DNA of 53,151 nt from Aeromonadaceae bacterium (GTDB lineage: Bacteria; Pseudomonadota; Gammaproteobacteria; Enterobacterales; Aeromonadaceae). Where the stretch lies: NCBI GenBank assembly GCA_021209335.1, contig JAJOIN010000052.1, forward strand, positions 1 through 53,151, read 5' to 3'. Under the pieces are notes generated by a model. It was not told the origin of the DNA, searched no databases, and saw only the letters and a program-made list of their open reading frames with translations. The position numbers and the translations under genes were made by a program. Positions 37,017 to 48,067 of this stretch are shown here, piece by piece (the stretch's first letter is position 1; every line of letters starts with the position of its first letter).

Positions 37017-38171
37017 ATGCCCGCTCGCTCCTTTCGCCCCACGCTGGTCGCCCTGCTGCTCTCTGGCCTTCTGTTGACGGCCTGCGGTGAGGCCACCCAG
37101 CCCCAACAGGCCGGTCCGGCCGCCGCCACACCGGTGGATGTGGTCACATTGCAGCCCGTCACCCTGCCCCTGAGCAGCGAACTGACCGGTCGCACCAGCG
37201 CCTACCGCATCGCCGAGGTGCGTCCTCAGGTCAGTGGCATCTTAAAGAAGCGCCTGTTTACCGAAGGCGCGCAGGTGAAGGCCGGCCAGCCCCTCTACCA
37301 GATAGATGCCGACACCTATGAAGCCAATGTCGCCAGCGCCAAGGCCAGCCTGGCCCAGGCCGAGGCGCTGGAAGCCGCCAGTCGCCTGCAGGCCAAGCGC
37401 TATGCCGAACTGGTGAAGGTCCAGGCGGTCAGCCAGCAGGACTATGACGATGCCCAAGCCAGCTGGAAGCAGTATCAGGCCCAGGTGGCCGCCGCCAAGG
37501 CCAGCCTCAAGAGTGCCCAGATCGATCTCAATCGCACCCTGATCAAGGCGCCCATCACCGGCCGGATCAGCGCCTCCACCATCACCGAAGGGGCCCTGGT
37601 CACCGCCTCCCAGGCCGATGCCCTCACCACCATTCGCCAGCTCGACCCCCTGTATGTGGACCTGACCCAGTCCAGCACGGATCTGCTGCACCTCAAGCGC
37701 CTGATGGCGCAAGGCAAGCTGGCCACCGACCAGGATCAGCAGCCCCTGGTACGTTTCACCCTGGAGGATGGCAGCGCCTATCCCCAGGAGGGCAAGCTGC
37801 AATTTGCCGATGCCAGCGTGGATCCAACCACCGGCATGGTGACCCTGCGGGCCCTGGTGCCCAACCCGGATGGCCTGCTGCTGCCCGGCATGTTCCTGCG
37901 CGCCAGCCTGGATGAGGGGCAGCGATCCGATGCCCTGCTGGTTCCCCAGGCGGCGGTCAACCGCACCCCGCGCGGCGGCACCAGCGTGCTGCTGGTCAAT
38001 GCGCAAAACGAAGTGGAGCAGCGGGAGATCCAGGTCAGCCAGAGCCTCAGTGGCAACTGGCTGGTGGAGTCCGGCCTGCAGGCCGGTGACAGGGTGATAG
38101 TGGCCGGCCTGCAAAAGGTAAAGGCCGGCGCCAAGGTTGCCCCGCACGACACCAGCAGCGACAAGGAGTAA
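37017..38171 (+). CDS. acrA: RND efflux periplasmic adaptor, AcrA/MexA type
   Basis: A 384-residue membrane-fusion lipoprotein linking the inner-membrane pump to the outer-membrane channel. The signal peptide ends in the lipobox LLTAC. Lipoyl-domain halves surround an alpha hairpin: [18 protein letters not shown], then [19 protein letters not shown], then [11 protein letters not shown]. Beta-barrel and membrane-proximal domains (LLPGMFLRA) follow. AGAGG lies upstream at long spacing. First gene of an acrA-acrB-oprM operon, 7 nt before acrB. Confidence 0.94.
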   Translation: MPARSFRPTLVALLLSGLLLTACGEATQPQQAGPAAATPVDVVTLQPVTLPLSSELTGRTSAYRIAEVRPQVSGILKKRLFTEGAQVKAGQPLYQIDADTYEANVASAKASLAQAEALEAASRLQAKRYAELVKVQAVSQQDYDDAQASWKQYQAQVAAAKASLKSAQIDLNRTLIKAPITGRISASTITEGALVTASQADALTTIRQLDPLYVDLTQSSTDLLHLKRLMAQGKLATDQDQQPLVRFTLEDGSAYPQEGKLQFADASVDPTTGMVTLRALVPNPDGLLLPGMFLRASLDEGQRSDALLVPQAAVNRTPRGGTSVLLVNAQNEVEQREIQVSQSLSGNWLVESGLQAGDRVIVAGLQKVKAGAKVAPHDTSSDKE

Positions 38172-38178
38172 CGCCCCC

Positions 38179-41100
38179 ATGGCACGATTTTTCATCGACC
38201 GCCCCATCTTCGCCTGGGTGATCGCCCTGGTGATCATGCTGGCGGGCCTGCTGTCCATCACCCAGCTGCCGATTGCCCAGTACCCCACCATAGCCCCGCC
38301 GGCCGTGGGGATCTCCGCCAGCTACCCGGGTGCCTCCGCCAAGACGGTAGAAGAGTCGGTGACCCAGATCATCGAACAGAACATGACGGGGCTGGATCAC
38401 CTGCTCTACATGTCCGCCCAGAGCGATGCCGCCGGCAATGTCTCCATCACCCTGACCTTCCAGCCGGGTACGGATCCGGACATCGCCCAGGTACAGGTGC
38501 AGAACAAGCTGCAGCAGGCCACCTCCCAGTTGCCCACAGTGGTGCAGCAACAGGGCATCAGCGTGCGCAAGACCTCCAGCAGCTTCCTGATGGTGGCCGC
38601 CATCATCTCCCCCCAGGGCACCTGGGGCAGCGATGACCTCGCCGACTACCTAGTCTCCAACATCAAGGAGCCGGTGAGCCGGCTCGACGGTGTGGGGGAG
38701 ATCAATGTGTTCGGCAGCCAGTACGCCATGCGGGTGTGGCTGGATCCGGCCAAGCTGGAGCGCTTCAAGCTGACCCCCTCAGACGTGGCCTCTGCCATCA
38801 CGGCGCAAAACGCCCAGGTGGCCCTGGGCAAGGTGGGCGGCACCCCAGCGGTGGCCGGCACCCAATTCACCGCCACCATCATGGGGCAGAGCCGCCTCTC
38901 CAGCCCCGAGGAGTTCGGCAATATCCTGCTCAAGGTGACGCAGGATGGTGCCAAGGTGCGCATCCAGGATGTGGCCCGCGTCGAGCTGGCCGGGCAAAGC
39001 TATGACTCCGAGGCCAAGTACAACGGCAAGCCGACCGGGGCACTGGCGGTCAAGCTGGCCACCGGGGCCAACGCCCTGGATACCGCCGAGGCGGTGAAGG
39101 CCAAGCTGGCCGAGCTGTCAGAGTACTTCCCCGATGACATGGAGGTGGTCTACCCGTATGACACCACTCCCTTCGTCAAGATCTCCATCGAGGAGGTGGT
39201 CCACACCCTGATCGAGGCCATAGTGCTGGTGTTCTGCGTCATGTACCTGTTCTTGCAGAACTTCCGCGCCACCCTGATCCCCACCATAGCCGTGCCCGTG
39301 GTGCTGCTGGGCACCTTCGGGGTGCTCTCTGCCTTCGGCTTCTCCATCAATACCCTCACCATGTTCGGCATGGTGCTGGCCATCGGCCTGTTGGTGGACG
39401 ATGCCATCGTGGTGGTGGAAAACGTCGAGCGTCTGATGAGCGAGGAAGATCTCTCGCCGTTGGAGGCCACCCGCAAGTCCATGGATCAGATCACCGGCGC
39501 CCTGGTGGGTATCGCCCTAGTGCTCTCCGCCGTGTTCGTGCCCATGGCCTTCTTCGGCGGCTCGACGGGCGCCATCTACCGCCAGTTCTCCATCACCATC
39601 GTCTCTTCCATGGTGCTGTCGGTGCTGGTGGCCATGATCTTGACGCCCGCCCTGTGCGCCACCCTGCTCAAGCCCTTGAAGCACGGTGAGTTTGGTCAGC
39701 AGCGCGGTTTCTTCGGCTGGTTCAACCGCCTCTTTGATCGGGGCACCCACGCCTATCAGAGCGGGGTGCGCAAGGTGGTCAAGCAAGGGGTGCGCTACAG
39801 CATTCTGTATGCCGCCATGCTGGGTATCCTGGCCGTGCTGTTCCTGCGCATGCCCTCCTCCTTCCTGCCAGAAGAAGATCAGGGGGTCATCATGTCCATG
39901 GTGCAGTTGCCGGTGGGCGCGTCCAAGGAGCGCACCGAGGAGGTCATGACCAAGATGCGCAACTACTTCCTGGAGCAGGAGAAGGACAACGTCGAAACCG
40001 TGATGACGGTGGCGGGCTTTAGCTTCGCCGGCTCAGGACAAAACGCCGGTATGGCCTTCATCAAGCTCAAGGACTGGAGCCTGCGGGACAGCCCGGAGCG
40101 CAGCGCCAATGCCATCATAGGCCGGGCCATGGGCTTCTTGTTCAGCATCAAGGAGGCCCAGGTTTACGCCTTCAACCTGCCGGCCATCCCGGAGCTGGGC
40201 ACCGCCACCGGCTTTGACTTCTACCTGCAAGACAGAGGCGGCCTGGGCCACGAGCAGCTGATGGCCGCCCGCAACCAGCTGCTGGGGCTGGCCGCCCAGA
40301 ACCCCAACCTGGTGCGGGTGCGGCCCAACGGTATGGAGGATACCCCTCAGCTGGACGTCAAGATCGACTACGACAAGGCCATGGCCCAGGGGCTGTCGGT
40401 CGCCGACATCAACAGCACCCTGTCCACCGCCTGGGGCTCCTCCTACGTGGATGACTTCATCGACCGCGGTCGGGTGAAGAAGGTCTACCTGCAGGCCGAT
40501 GCCCTATTCCGTATGAACCCGGAGGATCTCAACCGCTGGTATGTGCGCAACAGCAGCGGTGACATGGTGCCCTTCTCGGCCTTCGCCTCGGCCTCCTGGG
40601 GCTATGGCTCACCGCGCCTGGAGCGTTACAACGGCGTGCCGGCCATGGAGATCGTCGGGGAAGCCGCCCCCGGCAAGAGTACCGGCGACGCCATGGCCGC
40701 CATCGAGGAGATAGTCCGGCAACTGCCAGACGGCATAGGGCTGGAATGGACGGGACTCTCCTATCAGGAACGCCAAGCCGGCGCCCAGGCCCCCGCCCTG
40801 TATGCCATCTCCTTGCTGGTGGTGTTCCTGTGTCTGGCGGCCCTGTATGAGAGCTGGAGCATCCCCTTCTCCGTCATGCTGGTGGTGCCGCTGGGGGTAC
40901 TGGGGGCCATAGTCGCCGCCACCGCCCGCGGCCTGGAGAACGACGTCTACTTCCAGGTGGGTCTGCTGACCACCATAGGGCTGTCGGCCAAGAACGCCAT
41001 CCTGATCGTGGAGTTCGCCAAGGAGCTGTATGACAAGGGCCACGGCCTCACCGAAGCGGTGGCCGAGGCGGCGCGCATGCGTCTGCGCCCCATACTGATG

Positions 41101-41334
41101 ACCTCGCTGGCCTTCATGCTGGGGGTCTTGCCCCTGGCCATCAGCACAGGCGCCGGCGCCAGCAGCCGTCAGGCCATCGGTACCGGGGTGCTGGGCGGCA
41201 TGATGAGTGCCACCGTGCTGGCCATCTTCTTCGTTCCCCTGTTCTTTGTGCTGATCATCCGCTACTTCACCAAGCACGAATCCCGGGCCGAGCGGCTGGC
41301 CCACGCCCAGTCGGAGGAAGTACACCATGACTAA
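38179..41334 (+). CDS. acrB: RND multidrug efflux inner-membrane pump, AcrB/MexB type
   Basis: A 1,051-residue proton-driven pump of the HAE1 family. It starts [20 protein letters not shown] and has twelve membrane segments with two large periplasmic loops. The proton-relay aspartates lie in [16 protein letters not shown] near residues 405-410, and the relay lysine in [13 protein letters not shown] near 940. Substrate and docking loops look complete; length matches E. coli AcrB (1049). The ATG at 38179 has AAGGAG upstream, 10 nt away. It overlaps the outer-membrane gene by 8 nt. Confidence 0.96.
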   Translation: MARFFIDRPIFAWVIALVIMLAGLLSITQLPIAQYPTIAPPAVGISASYPGASAKTVEESVTQIIEQNMTGLDHLLYMSAQSDAAGNVSITLTFQPGTDPDIAQVQVQNKLQQATSQLPTVVQQQGISVRKTSSSFLMVAAIISPQGTWGSDDLADYLVSNIKEPVSRLDGVGEINVFGSQYAMRVWLDPAKLERFKLTPSDVASAITAQNAQVALGKVGGTPAVAGTQFTATIMGQSRLSSPEEFGNILLKVTQDGAKVRIQDVARVELAGQSYDSEAKYNGKPTGALAVKLATGANALDTAEAVKAKLAELSEYFPDDMEVVYPYDTTPFVKISIEEVVHTLIEAIVLVFCVMYLFLQNFRATLIPTIAVPVVLLGTFGVLSAFGFSINTLTMFGMVLAIGLLVDDAIVVVENVERLMSEEDLSPLEATRKSMDQITGALVGIALVLSAVFVPMAFFGGSTGAIYRQFSITIVSSMVLSVLVAMILTPALCATLLKPLKHGEFGQQRGFFGWFNRLFDRGTHAYQSGVRKVVKQGVRYSILYAAMLGILAVLFLRMPSSFLPEEDQGVIMSMVQLPVGASKERTEEVMTKMRNYFLEQEKDNVETVMTVAGFSFAGSGQNAGMAFIKLKDWSLRDSPERSANAIIGRAMGFLFSIKEAQVYAFNLPAIPELGTATGFDFYLQDRGGLGHEQLMAARNQLLGLAAQNPNLVRVRPNGMEDTPQLDVKIDYDKAMAQGLSVADINSTLSTAWGSSYVDDFIDRGRVKKVYLQADALFRMNPEDLNRWYVRNSSGDMVPFSAFASASWGYGSPRLERYNGVPAMEIVGEAAPGKSTGDAMAAIEEIVRQLPDGIGLEWTGLSYQERQAGAQAPALYAISLLVVFLCLAALYESWSIPFSVMLVVPLGVLGAIVAATARGLENDVYFQVGLLTTIGLSAKNAILIVEFAKELYDKGHGLTEAVAEAARMRLRPILMTSLAFMLGVLPLAISTGAGASSRQAIGTGVLGGMMSATVLAIFFVPLFFVLIIRYFTKHESRAERLAHAQSEEVHHD

Positions 41335-42739
41335 GACCCTGCTCGCCCTGAGCCTGACCCTGATCCTGGGGGGCTGTTCCCTGGCCCCCGACTATGAGCG
41401 CCCCGCCACCCCGGCGGGCGCCACCTGGCAGGCCAGCGCCAGCCAGACCGCGCCCCTGGGCTGGCAACAGCAGTTCCAGGATCCGGCCCTGCAGACCCTG
41501 ATCCAGCTGGCCTTGGACAACAGCCGGGATCTGCGCCTGTCGGTGCTGGCGGTGCAGCGCTATGAGGCGCAATACCGTATCCAGCGGGCCGCCCAGTTCC
41601 CTGGGCTGGATCTTGACGCCAGCGGCAGCCGCTCCCGCTCACCGGCTACCGTCACCGGCACGGACGCCAGTATCAGCAGCCAGTACAGCGCCAATCTGGG
41701 GGTGACCGCCTATGAGCTGGATCTGTTTGGTCGGGTGCAGAACCTCAAAGACCAGGCGCTGGAAAACTACCTGGCACAAACCCAGACCCAGCGCAGCACC
41801 CAGCTGGCGCTGGTGGCCTCGGTGGCCAATGCCTACCTTAACCTGATCGCCGACAGCCAGCTGCTGGCCTTGAGCGAGCAGACCCTGGCCACCGAGCAGG
41901 CGAGTTACGATCTCATCGCCCGCAAGCAGACCCTGGGCGCCGCCTCCGAGATGGAGCTGGCCCAGGCCCGCACCAGCCTGGAGAGCGCCAAGGCCAGCGT
42001 GGCCCAGTACCGCCGGCTGCAGGCGGCGGATCGCAACGCCCTGACCCTGCTGCTGGGCACCCCGCTGCCGGCAGATCTGACGCTGCCCAGCCAGTTGGCC
42101 GAGGTGACGTTCGCCGCCATTCCGGTGGGCGCGCCCTCCAGCCTGCTGACCCAGCGGCCGGACATCATGGCCGCCGAGCACAGCCTCAAGGCCGCCAATG
42201 CCAATATCGGCGTGGCACGGGCTGCCTTCTATCCCAGCATCCGCCTGACGGCCACCGCCGGGACAGCCAGCACCGAGCTGGGGGATCTGTTCAGTGGCGG
42301 CTCCGGCAGCTGGTCCTTCGTACCCAGCCTGTCCCTGCCCTTGTTTGACTTCGGCAGCAACCAGGCCAGCCTGGATGTGGCCAGGATCGATCAGCAAGAA
42401 GCGGTAGCCCGCTATGAAAAGGCCATCCAGACCGCCTTCCAGGAAGTCTCGGACGGCCTGCACGCCCAGACGGACTACCAGCAGCAGCTGGCGGCCCAAC
42501 AGGCCCAGGTACAAGCCAACCAGACCTACTTCACCCTGGCGGACAAGCGCTACCAGCACGGCGTGGACAGCTACCTGACCCGGCTGGATGCCCAGCGCAG
42601 CCTGTTCAGCGCCCAGCAGAGCCTGGTCTCCAGCCAGCTGGCGGCCCTGTCCAACCAGGTGAGCCTGTACAAGGCCATCGGCGGCGGCTGGCAGGCGAAA
42701 GCCGAGCCGGCTAGCCCAAGCCAGGGCGATACGCAGTAA
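41327..42739 (+). CDS. oprM: Outer-membrane efflux lipoprotein, OprM/NodT type
   Basis: A 470-residue outer-membrane channel. The signal peptide ends in a lipobox (LGGC), so it is lipid-anchored like OprM and unlike TolC. Two OEP repeats follow, with family stretches [42 protein letters not shown] and [14 protein letters not shown]. With AcrA and AcrB it completes a tripartite drug exporter. Having its own channel gene in the operon resembles mexAB-oprM/ttgABC rather than E. coli acrAB. It starts within the end of acrB and is followed by a strong terminator. Confidence 0.93.
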   Translation: MTKTLLALSLTLILGGCSLAPDYERPATPAGATWQASASQTAPLGWQQQFQDPALQTLIQLALDNSRDLRLSVLAVQRYEAQYRIQRAAQFPGLDLDASGSRSRSPATVTGTDASISSQYSANLGVTAYELDLFGRVQNLKDQALENYLAQTQTQRSTQLALVASVANAYLNLIADSQLLALSEQTLATEQASYDLIARKQTLGAASEMELAQARTSLESAKASVAQYRRLQAADRNALTLLLGTPLPADLTLPSQLAEVTFAAIPVGAPSSLLTQRPDIMAAEHSLKAANANIGVARAAFYPSIRLTATAGTASTELGDLFSGGSGSWSFVPSLSLPLFDFGSNQASLDVARIDQQEAVARYEKAIQTAFQEVSDGLHAQTDYQQQLAAQQAQVQANQTYFTLADKRYQHGVDSYLTRLDAQRSLFSAQQSLVSSQLAALSNQVSLYKAIGGGWQAKAEPASPSQGDTQ

Positions 42740-42745
42740 GTTCAG

Positions 42746-42771
42746 AACCCCCGCAGCTGCGGGGGTTTTTT
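42746..42771 (+). terminator. Terminator of the efflux operon
   Basis: AACCCCCGC (42746-42754), loop AGCT, GCGGGGGTT (42759-42767), then T residues to 42771. It begins 7 nt after the oprM stop. Confidence 0.94.
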
Positions 42772-42859
42772 CTGTTATAACAATCGACAGATTGCCATAC
42801 GCAGAGGCCTTGCCAGCTGCTATGATGCGAGTAGTTCTCATTTAAGAAGAGGCCACACC

Positions 42860-43792
42860 ATGGACGCCACCCAAGCCACCCTGCCCCAACCCTGGACCGA
42901 GCTGCTGCGCCGGCACATCCAGGCCCACCCCATCACCGCCATCGGCCTGGGGCTGGCCATGGTGCTGGTCCTGCTGCTGCTGCTGCAAAGCCTGGTGCTC
43001 TTGTGGCTGGGCGAGGTGGGGCCCGGGGTGCGCTATGGCCTGTTAGGCGGTCTGGCGGGCTTTGCCACCACCAGCCTGGGGGCCCTGCCCGCCTTGGTGC
43101 TGCGCCGCATCCCCCAGCGGGTGGAGGATGCCATGCTGGGCTTTGCCGCCGGCATGATGCTGGCCGCCAGTGCCTTCTCCTTGCTGCTGCCGGGCCTGGA
43201 TGCCGCCCATGAACTCACCGGCAGCAGCGGTCTGAGCGCCGCCGTGGTGGTGCTGGGCATGGCCCTGGGGGTGGCCCTGATGCTGGGGCTGGACGAGTTC
43301 ACCCCCCACGAACACGAGAAGACCGGGCCCTGCGGCCCCGGCTACGAGCGCTGCGATCGCATCTGGCTGTTTGTGTTTGCCATCGCCCTGCACAACATTC
43401 CCGAAGGCATGGCCATCGGGGTCAGCTTCTCCCAGGCTGACATGAAGGTGGGGCTGCCGCTGACCACCGCCATCGCCCTGCAGGACATCCCCGAAGGACT
43501 GGCGGTAGCCCTGGCCCTGATCGCCGCGGGCTTTCGTCCCGGCCTGGCGGTGCTCATCGCCATCGGCAGCGGCGTCTTGGAACCCTTCGGCGCCCTGCTG
43601 GGGATCGGGGTGGCCAGCGGCATGCCCCTGGCCTATCCCATCGGCCTGGGGCTGGCGGCCGGCGCCATGCTGTTTGTGGTCTCCCATGAGGTGATCCCCC
43701 AGACCCACCGCAACGGCCATCAGACCTACGCCACCCTGGGGCTGATGCTGGGCTTTGCCCTGATGATGACCCTGGATACCAGCCTGGGTTGA
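42860..43792 (+). CDS. ZIP-family metal transporter (zinc/divalent cation uptake)
   Basis: A 310-residue inner-membrane protein with eight to nine hydrophobic segments. The metal-binding ZIP motifs are ALHNIPEGMAIGVSFS (membrane segment IV) and ALQDIPEGLAVALALI (segment V). A short His/Glu loop, DEFTPHEHEKTGPCGP, sits before segment IV, and VSHEVIPQTHRNGH near the end adds further ligands. Members of this GufA/ZupT-like group import zinc and other divalent metals. It has an extra hydrophobic segment (about 28-52) ahead of the core. GAGG precedes the ATG. Monocistronic, with its own terminator. Confidence 0.9.
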   Translation: MDATQATLPQPWTELLRRHIQAHPITAIGLGLAMVLVLLLLLQSLVLLWLGEVGPGVRYGLLGGLAGFATTSLGALPALVLRRIPQRVEDAMLGFAAGMMLAASAFSLLLPGLDAAHELTGSSGLSAAVVVLGMALGVALMLGLDEFTPHEHEKTGPCGPGYERCDRIWLFVFAIALHNIPEGMAIGVSFSQADMKVGLPLTTAIALQDIPEGLAVALALIAAGFRPGLAVLIAIGSGVLEPFGALLGIGVASGMPLAYPIGLGLAAGAMLFVVSHEVIPQTHRNGHQTYATLGLMLGFALMMTLDTSLG

Positions 43793-43806
43793 GCGCGCCA
43801 AACACC

Positions 43807-43834
43807 AAGGGGAGCCAGAAGGCTCCCCTTTTTT
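43807..43834 (+). terminator. Terminator of the ZIP transporter gene
   Basis: AAGGGGAGCC (43807-43816), loop AGAA, GGCTCCCCTT (43821-43830), then T residues. It lies between the convergent ZIP and glycyl-radical-enzyme genes. Confidence 0.94.
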
Positions 43835-43857
43835 ATTCCCCTTGTGCCATCACCGAC

Positions 43858-46287
43858 TCAGAGCTGGTGCTCGGTACGGTTGATGATGTCGTCCTGGGCC
43901 TCCGGCGACAGGGCGGTGAAGAAGGCCGAGTAACCCGCCACCCGCACTACCAGATCCCGGTACTGATCCGGCTGGGCCTTGGCCGCCAGCAGGGTCTCCC
44001 GGGAGACGATGTTGTACTGCACGTGCCAGCCCTGGTGCACCTCGAAGAAGGTGCGCAGCAGCTGCTGCAGCTTGCGCCGGTCCGCCGGGTTTTCCAGGCT
44101 GGCGGGGCTCAGCTTCTGGTTAAGCAGCACACCGCCCAGGATCTTGTCGGTGGGCAGGCGGGCGATGGAGTTGAACACCGCCGTGGGCCCCTGGGTGTCG
44201 GAGCCGGAGGCCGGGCTCGCCCCTTCGGCCAGGGCGCTCCAGGCGTGGCGACCGTCCGGGGTGCGGCGGTGGCCGCGCCAAAGGGCACGTTGGCGGAGAT
44301 GGAGGAGGTGCCGGCGTAGTAACCACCGCCGATGGGGCCCCGGCCATGGCGGGTGTTATGGAAACCACTGAGCGCCTGGATATAGCTGTCATAGGCCCGC
44401 ACCAGCAGGGCGTCCACCTCGGCCACGTCATTGCCGTACTTGGGCACCGCCTTCAGCAGCCGCTGGCGCAGCTGCTCACCGGACAGACCGGCAAAGTCGT
44501 CCGCCAGGGCGGCCGCCAGCTCGGGCTGGCTCAGCTGGCCGGTTTCGAACACCAGCTGGCGCACCGCCGCCAGGCTGTTGCCCAGGTTGGCGATCCCCAC
44601 CTGCAGGCCGGAGACCCAGTCGTAGCGGGCGCCCCCCCTCCTTGACGCTCTTGCCCCGCGCTATGCAGTCGTCCACCAGGGCCGAGCAGAGCAGATCTGG
44701 CGCCAACTCTTCGAGCACAGAGTCCACCACGCAGTCGATCTCGATGCTCTTGCGGGTGTAGTAGCGCATCTGGCGATCCCAGGCGGCCATCACCTGCTCG
44801 AAGTGCTCGAAGTTGCCCAGCGAGAGCCCTTGGGGCTGGGGCAGGAAGGTGCGTCCCGTGGTGGCGTCCCGGCCCTGCTCCAGGGCGGCCAGCAGGATGC
44901 GGGGCAGGTTGATGAAGCTCATGCCGGTACAGCGGTAGCCCCACTTGCCCGGCACCGCCGTCTCGATGCAGCCGATGGCGGAATAGTCGAAGGCGTCGGC
45001 CCGGCTCACCCCCAGGCGGATAAACTCGGGGATGACGATCTCGTCGTTGTTGAAGGCCGGCATGCCAAAACCGCAGCGGATCACCTGCACGCAGGCATCC
45101 AGGAAGTCGTCGCTCATGCCGGCGTGATAGCGCACGCTCAGGTTGGGCTGGGTGGATCTCAGCTGGCCGCAGGACTCCAGCACCGCATAGGAGAGGCCGT
45201 TCACCGCATCCACCGCTCTGCCATCCACCAGGGTCTGACCGCCGATGGTGACGTTTTGGTACAGGGGGCTGCCGGCGGAGGCCTTGGAGTGGGAGCCGGA
45301 GCGGATCTTGCTCACCTCCAGCAGCTTGAGCCAGCAGCCTTGCAGCAGCTCGATGGCCCGCGCCCGGGGCAGGTCCCCCTGCTCCACATCCTGCCGGTAC
45401 CAGGGGTAGAGGTACTGATCCAGCCGTCCTAGGGAGACGGAGTGACCGTTAGACTCGATCTGCAGCACCAGCTGGACGAAGTAGCACAGCTGCAACGCCT
45501 GCCAGAAGCTGTGCGGTGGCAGGCAGGCGATGTGCCGGCAGTTGGCCGCGATCTGATGCAGTTCCTCGGCCCGCCAGGCCCGCGGCTCCTCGGCCGCCAT
45601 CTGCTCCGCCAGCTGGGCATAGCGCAGTATGTAATCCGACAGCCCCTCCAGCACCAGGGCCACGCCCTTCAAGAACTGCTCGGATTTCAGATCTGCCCAA
45701 TCCGCCAGATCCAGCCGGCTACGCCGCTCGCTCACCTTCTCCCGCAGGCCGTCCAGCCCCAGGGCCAGCAGCTGGGCAAAGTCCACCGCCAGGTGGCCAT
45801 CCCCCGAGGTCATGTTGCCCTCGGCCTTGATGATGCCGGAGGCCAGCAGCGCCTGCTGCTCCTGGGTATAGAGGCCATAGCACCGGGCCTGCACCGTCTG
45901 GCCGTGCCAGAAGGGGCAGAACTCCCGGATGATCTGCTTGTTTTCGTCACTCAGGGCAAAACCGGCGCCAGGCCGGTCCGCCAGCTCGTCCAGCTCCTGC
46001 TCCAGCCAGCCCACCGTATATTCGGGGAACAGGGGAGCGGCACGCACCTCGGCGGCCAGGTTGCCGACGATGAGCTCATCGTGCTTGATCCAGATGGTCT
46101 TGCTCTTGAGGTGTTCCACCAGCGCCAGCGCCCGGCGCACCATGATGGGCTTGTCCAGATGGGCCTGATAGGCCCGGGTGTAGGCCAGCGCCCGCTCGGT
46201 GCAGACCGGCGGCTTGGTCAGGGTGATCAGGGCCTGCTTGTGGGCGGCGATACGCTGGCTGGCCAGCTCAAGGTTCAGTTGGGTCAT
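43858..46287 (-). pseudogene. Glycyl radical enzyme (YbiW/PflD type), two frameshifts
   Basis: Coding region for an oxygen-sensitive glycyl radical enzyme of the pyruvate formate-lyase/glycerol dehydratase group. Its 2,430 nt equal 810 codons, the size of E. coli YbiW. The thiyl Cys is C440 in DYSAIGCIETAVPGKWGYR, and the radical Gly lies in RVAGYSAFF, 25 residues from the end. The frame breaks twice. A 7-C run (44632-44638) carries one base too many after KSVKEGG. Near 44262, in a GGGG stretch, one base is missing and the original frame returns. The indels compensate in length, but about 125 codons between them are out of frame, with a stop at 44476. As read it is inactive; a sequencing error is possible. 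Substrate unknown. Confidence 0.85.
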
Positions 46288-47193
46288 TACGCTTGTCCTC
46301 TTAATACCGGAGTCAGGCCCCGCTCCCGGGCCGCCTCCTGAGCAAACTCCAGCAGCGCCTCATCCGCCAGGGGCTGCTGCGGGGCCAGGTACTCCCGCCC
46401 CAGCAAGTGGTACTTGTGCCGGCCCAGGGTGTGATAGGGCAGAAAATGCACCTCCCGGGCCGACGTCTCGTGGGCAACAAAATCCAGCATGGCGCTCAGC
46501 TCGCCTTGGCTGGCGTTAAAGCCCGGGATCAGGGCGATGCGCACTATCAGGCTCACCGGCTGATCGGCCAGGCGACGGAAGTTATCCCGCACCCGGCGCG
46601 CCTGGCCGCCGGTCCACTGGGCAAACTTGGTCTCATCCAGCTGTTTGAGATCCGCCAGCAGCAGATCCAGGTGGGGCAAACAGGCGGCGATATGGGACCA
46701 GGGCACATGCAGGCAGGACTCCACCGCCGTATGAATGCCCTGGGCCTGGGCGGCGGCCAGCAGCTGGCTGGCAAACTCATGCTGCAAGAAGGGCTCGCCC
46801 CCCGGAGAGGGTGATGCCGCCGCCGGAGCGCCGATAGAAGGGCTCATCGGCCAGCAGCGCCGTCATGGCCCGCGCCAGGCTCCACTCCTCCCCCTGGCAG
46901 GCCAGGGCGCCACTGGGGCAGACCTGCGCCAGCTGACGGCGCGCCGCCTCATCCAATTGCTCCCGCGCCAGCGCCAGCGTCTCCCCCTGCCGCTGGCAGT
47001 GTCCCGTCTGCTGGCACAGTGTGCAGCCCGCCAGGCACAGGCGCGGGTCATACAGCAGATCCGTGCGCCGCGCCTGGCTCTCCGGGTTCTGGCACCAGTG
47101 GCAGTGCAGGGAGCAGCCCTTCAAAAACAGCACTGAGCGGATGCCGGGACCATCATGGGTGGAGTAGCGTTGCAGATTGAAACAGGTGCCCAT
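46287..47193 (-). pseudogene. Glycyl radical enzyme activase (YbiY/PflC type), frameshifted
   Basis: Radical-SAM enzyme that installs the glycyl radical on the adjacent enzyme. The N-terminus reads FNLQRYSTHDGPGIRSVLF, then KGCSLHCHWCQNPES with the CxxxCxxC cluster. A ferredoxin-like insert with further cysteines follows (YDPRLCLAGCTLCQQTGHC). The frame breaks at ITLSGG in a run of six C (46798-46803, one too many); the expected EPFLQHEF continues in the other frame to the stop. Corrected, it would be about 301 residues, close to E. coli YbiY (308). The stop overlaps the enzyme start (TAATG), so the two genes are cotranscribed. The ATG at 47193 has GAGG upstream. Confidence 0.85.
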
Positions 47194-47230
47194 GCGAACC
47201 TCAGGTTGGCTTCGATATCGCCATGATGAA

Positions 47231-47246
47231 ACTTTCGTTCGAAAGT
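47231..47246. promoter_or_regulatory. 16-bp palindrome beside the FNR site
   Basis: ACTTTCGTTCGAAAGT is a perfect palindrome (7-bp arms, 2-nt centre) 3 nt from the FNR box. The TTTCG...CGAAA pattern resembles DeoR-family sugar-repressor operators. No regulator gene for it is in the window. A sugar-responsive second input is an inference. Confidence 0.45.
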
Positions 47247-47249
47247 GAC

Positions 47250-47291
47250 TTGATCTAAATCAAGCAGATGCGCGATGCGTGCTCGTATAGT
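47250..47291 (+). promoter_or_regulatory. FNR-dependent (class II) promoter of fsaA
   Basis: TTGATCTAAATCAA (47250-47263) matches the FNR consensus TTGAT-N4-ATCAA exactly. A -10 hexamer TATAGT lies at 47286-47291. If transcription starts at about 47298, the FNR box is centred at -41.5, the class II activation position. The box also lies 57 nt from the divergent activase start and may serve that gene too. It predicts anaerobic induction. Confidence 0.8.
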
Positions 47292-47334
47292 GAGCGGCAT
47301 GTGAGGCACATCATCGGATCACGAGGAGTCATTG

Positions 47335-47997
47335 ATGGAGCTATATCTGGATACCGCCGATCTGGCAGCAGTGGCACGGTTGGCAACCCGCTGGCCGTTG
47401 GCCGGCGTCACCACCAATCCCAGCATCATAGCGGCCGGCGGCCGGCCACTGAAAACCACGCTGCAGGAGTTGCGCGCCTGCCTGGGGCCGGAGGCCACCC
47501 TGTTTGCCCAGGTGCTGGGCCAGACCAGTGACGAGATGGTGGAGCAGGCCCAGCAGCTGTGTCAGTGGGATGAGCGCCTGGTGGTCAAGGTGCCGGTCTG
47601 CAGCGAGGGGCTAGCCGCCATCCGTCAGCTCAAGGCCTTAGGCATTCGCACCCTGGGCACGGCCGTCTACGCCCCCCTGCCGGCCCTGCTGGCCGCCCAC
47701 GCCGGCGCCGACTATGTGGCGCCCTACGTCAACCGCATCGATGCCCAGGGTGGCAACGGCATACTGGCGGTGACGGAGCTGCAGCAGCTGTTGCAGCTGC
47801 ACGCCCCCCACTGCCAGGTGCTGGCCGCCAGCTTCAAGACGCCGCGCCAGGTGCTCGATTGCCTGCTGGCCGGCGCTACCGCCGTCACCCTGCCGGTGAC
47901 GGTGGCCGAGCAGATATTGCAAAGCCCGGCGGTGGACGCCGCCCTGGCGGGCTTTGAGCGCGACTGGCTGGGCGCCTTTGGCAGCCTGACCCTGTAG
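47335..47997 (+). CDS. fsaA: Fructose-6-phosphate aldolase
   Basis: A 220-residue transaldolase-family aldolase, the same length as E. coli FsaA. It starts [17 protein letters not shown] and has [14 protein letters not shown]. The Schiff-base lysine lies in [14 protein letters not shown], near residue 85. [18 protein letters not shown] and [19 protein letters not shown] also match. It cleaves fructose-6-phosphate to dihydroxyacetone and glyceraldehyde-3-phosphate in the laboratory; its role in the cell is uncertain. The ATG at 47335 (GAGGAG 6 nt upstream) is preferred over TTG at 47332. In E. coli fsaA also neighbours ybiW-ybiY, so the association is conserved, here divergent. Confidence 0.94.
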   Translation: MELYLDTADLAAVARLATRWPLAGVTTNPSIIAAGGRPLKTTLQELRACLGPEATLFAQVLGQTSDEMVEQAQQLCQWDERLVVKVPVCSEGLAAIRQLKALGIRTLGTAVYAPLPALLAAHAGADYVAPYVNRIDAQGGNGILAVTELQQLLQLHAPHCQVLAASFKTPRQVLDCLLAGATAVTLPVTVAEQILQSPAVDAALAGFERDWLGAFGSLTL

Positions 47998-48017
47998 GCA
48001 GGGGCCTCAACAGACAT

Positions 48018-48044
48018 AAAAAAACCGGTGCCTGGGCACCGGTT
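48018..48044 (-). terminator. Terminator between fsaA and nrdJ genes
   Basis: AACCGGTGCC (48023-48032) pairs with GGCACCGGTT (48035-48044). On the minus strand seven T residues follow, so it ends the nrdJ operon; on the plus strand it may also serve fsaA. Confidence 0.87.
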
Positions 48045-48067
48045 CTTGTCATGGCATCAGATGACGC

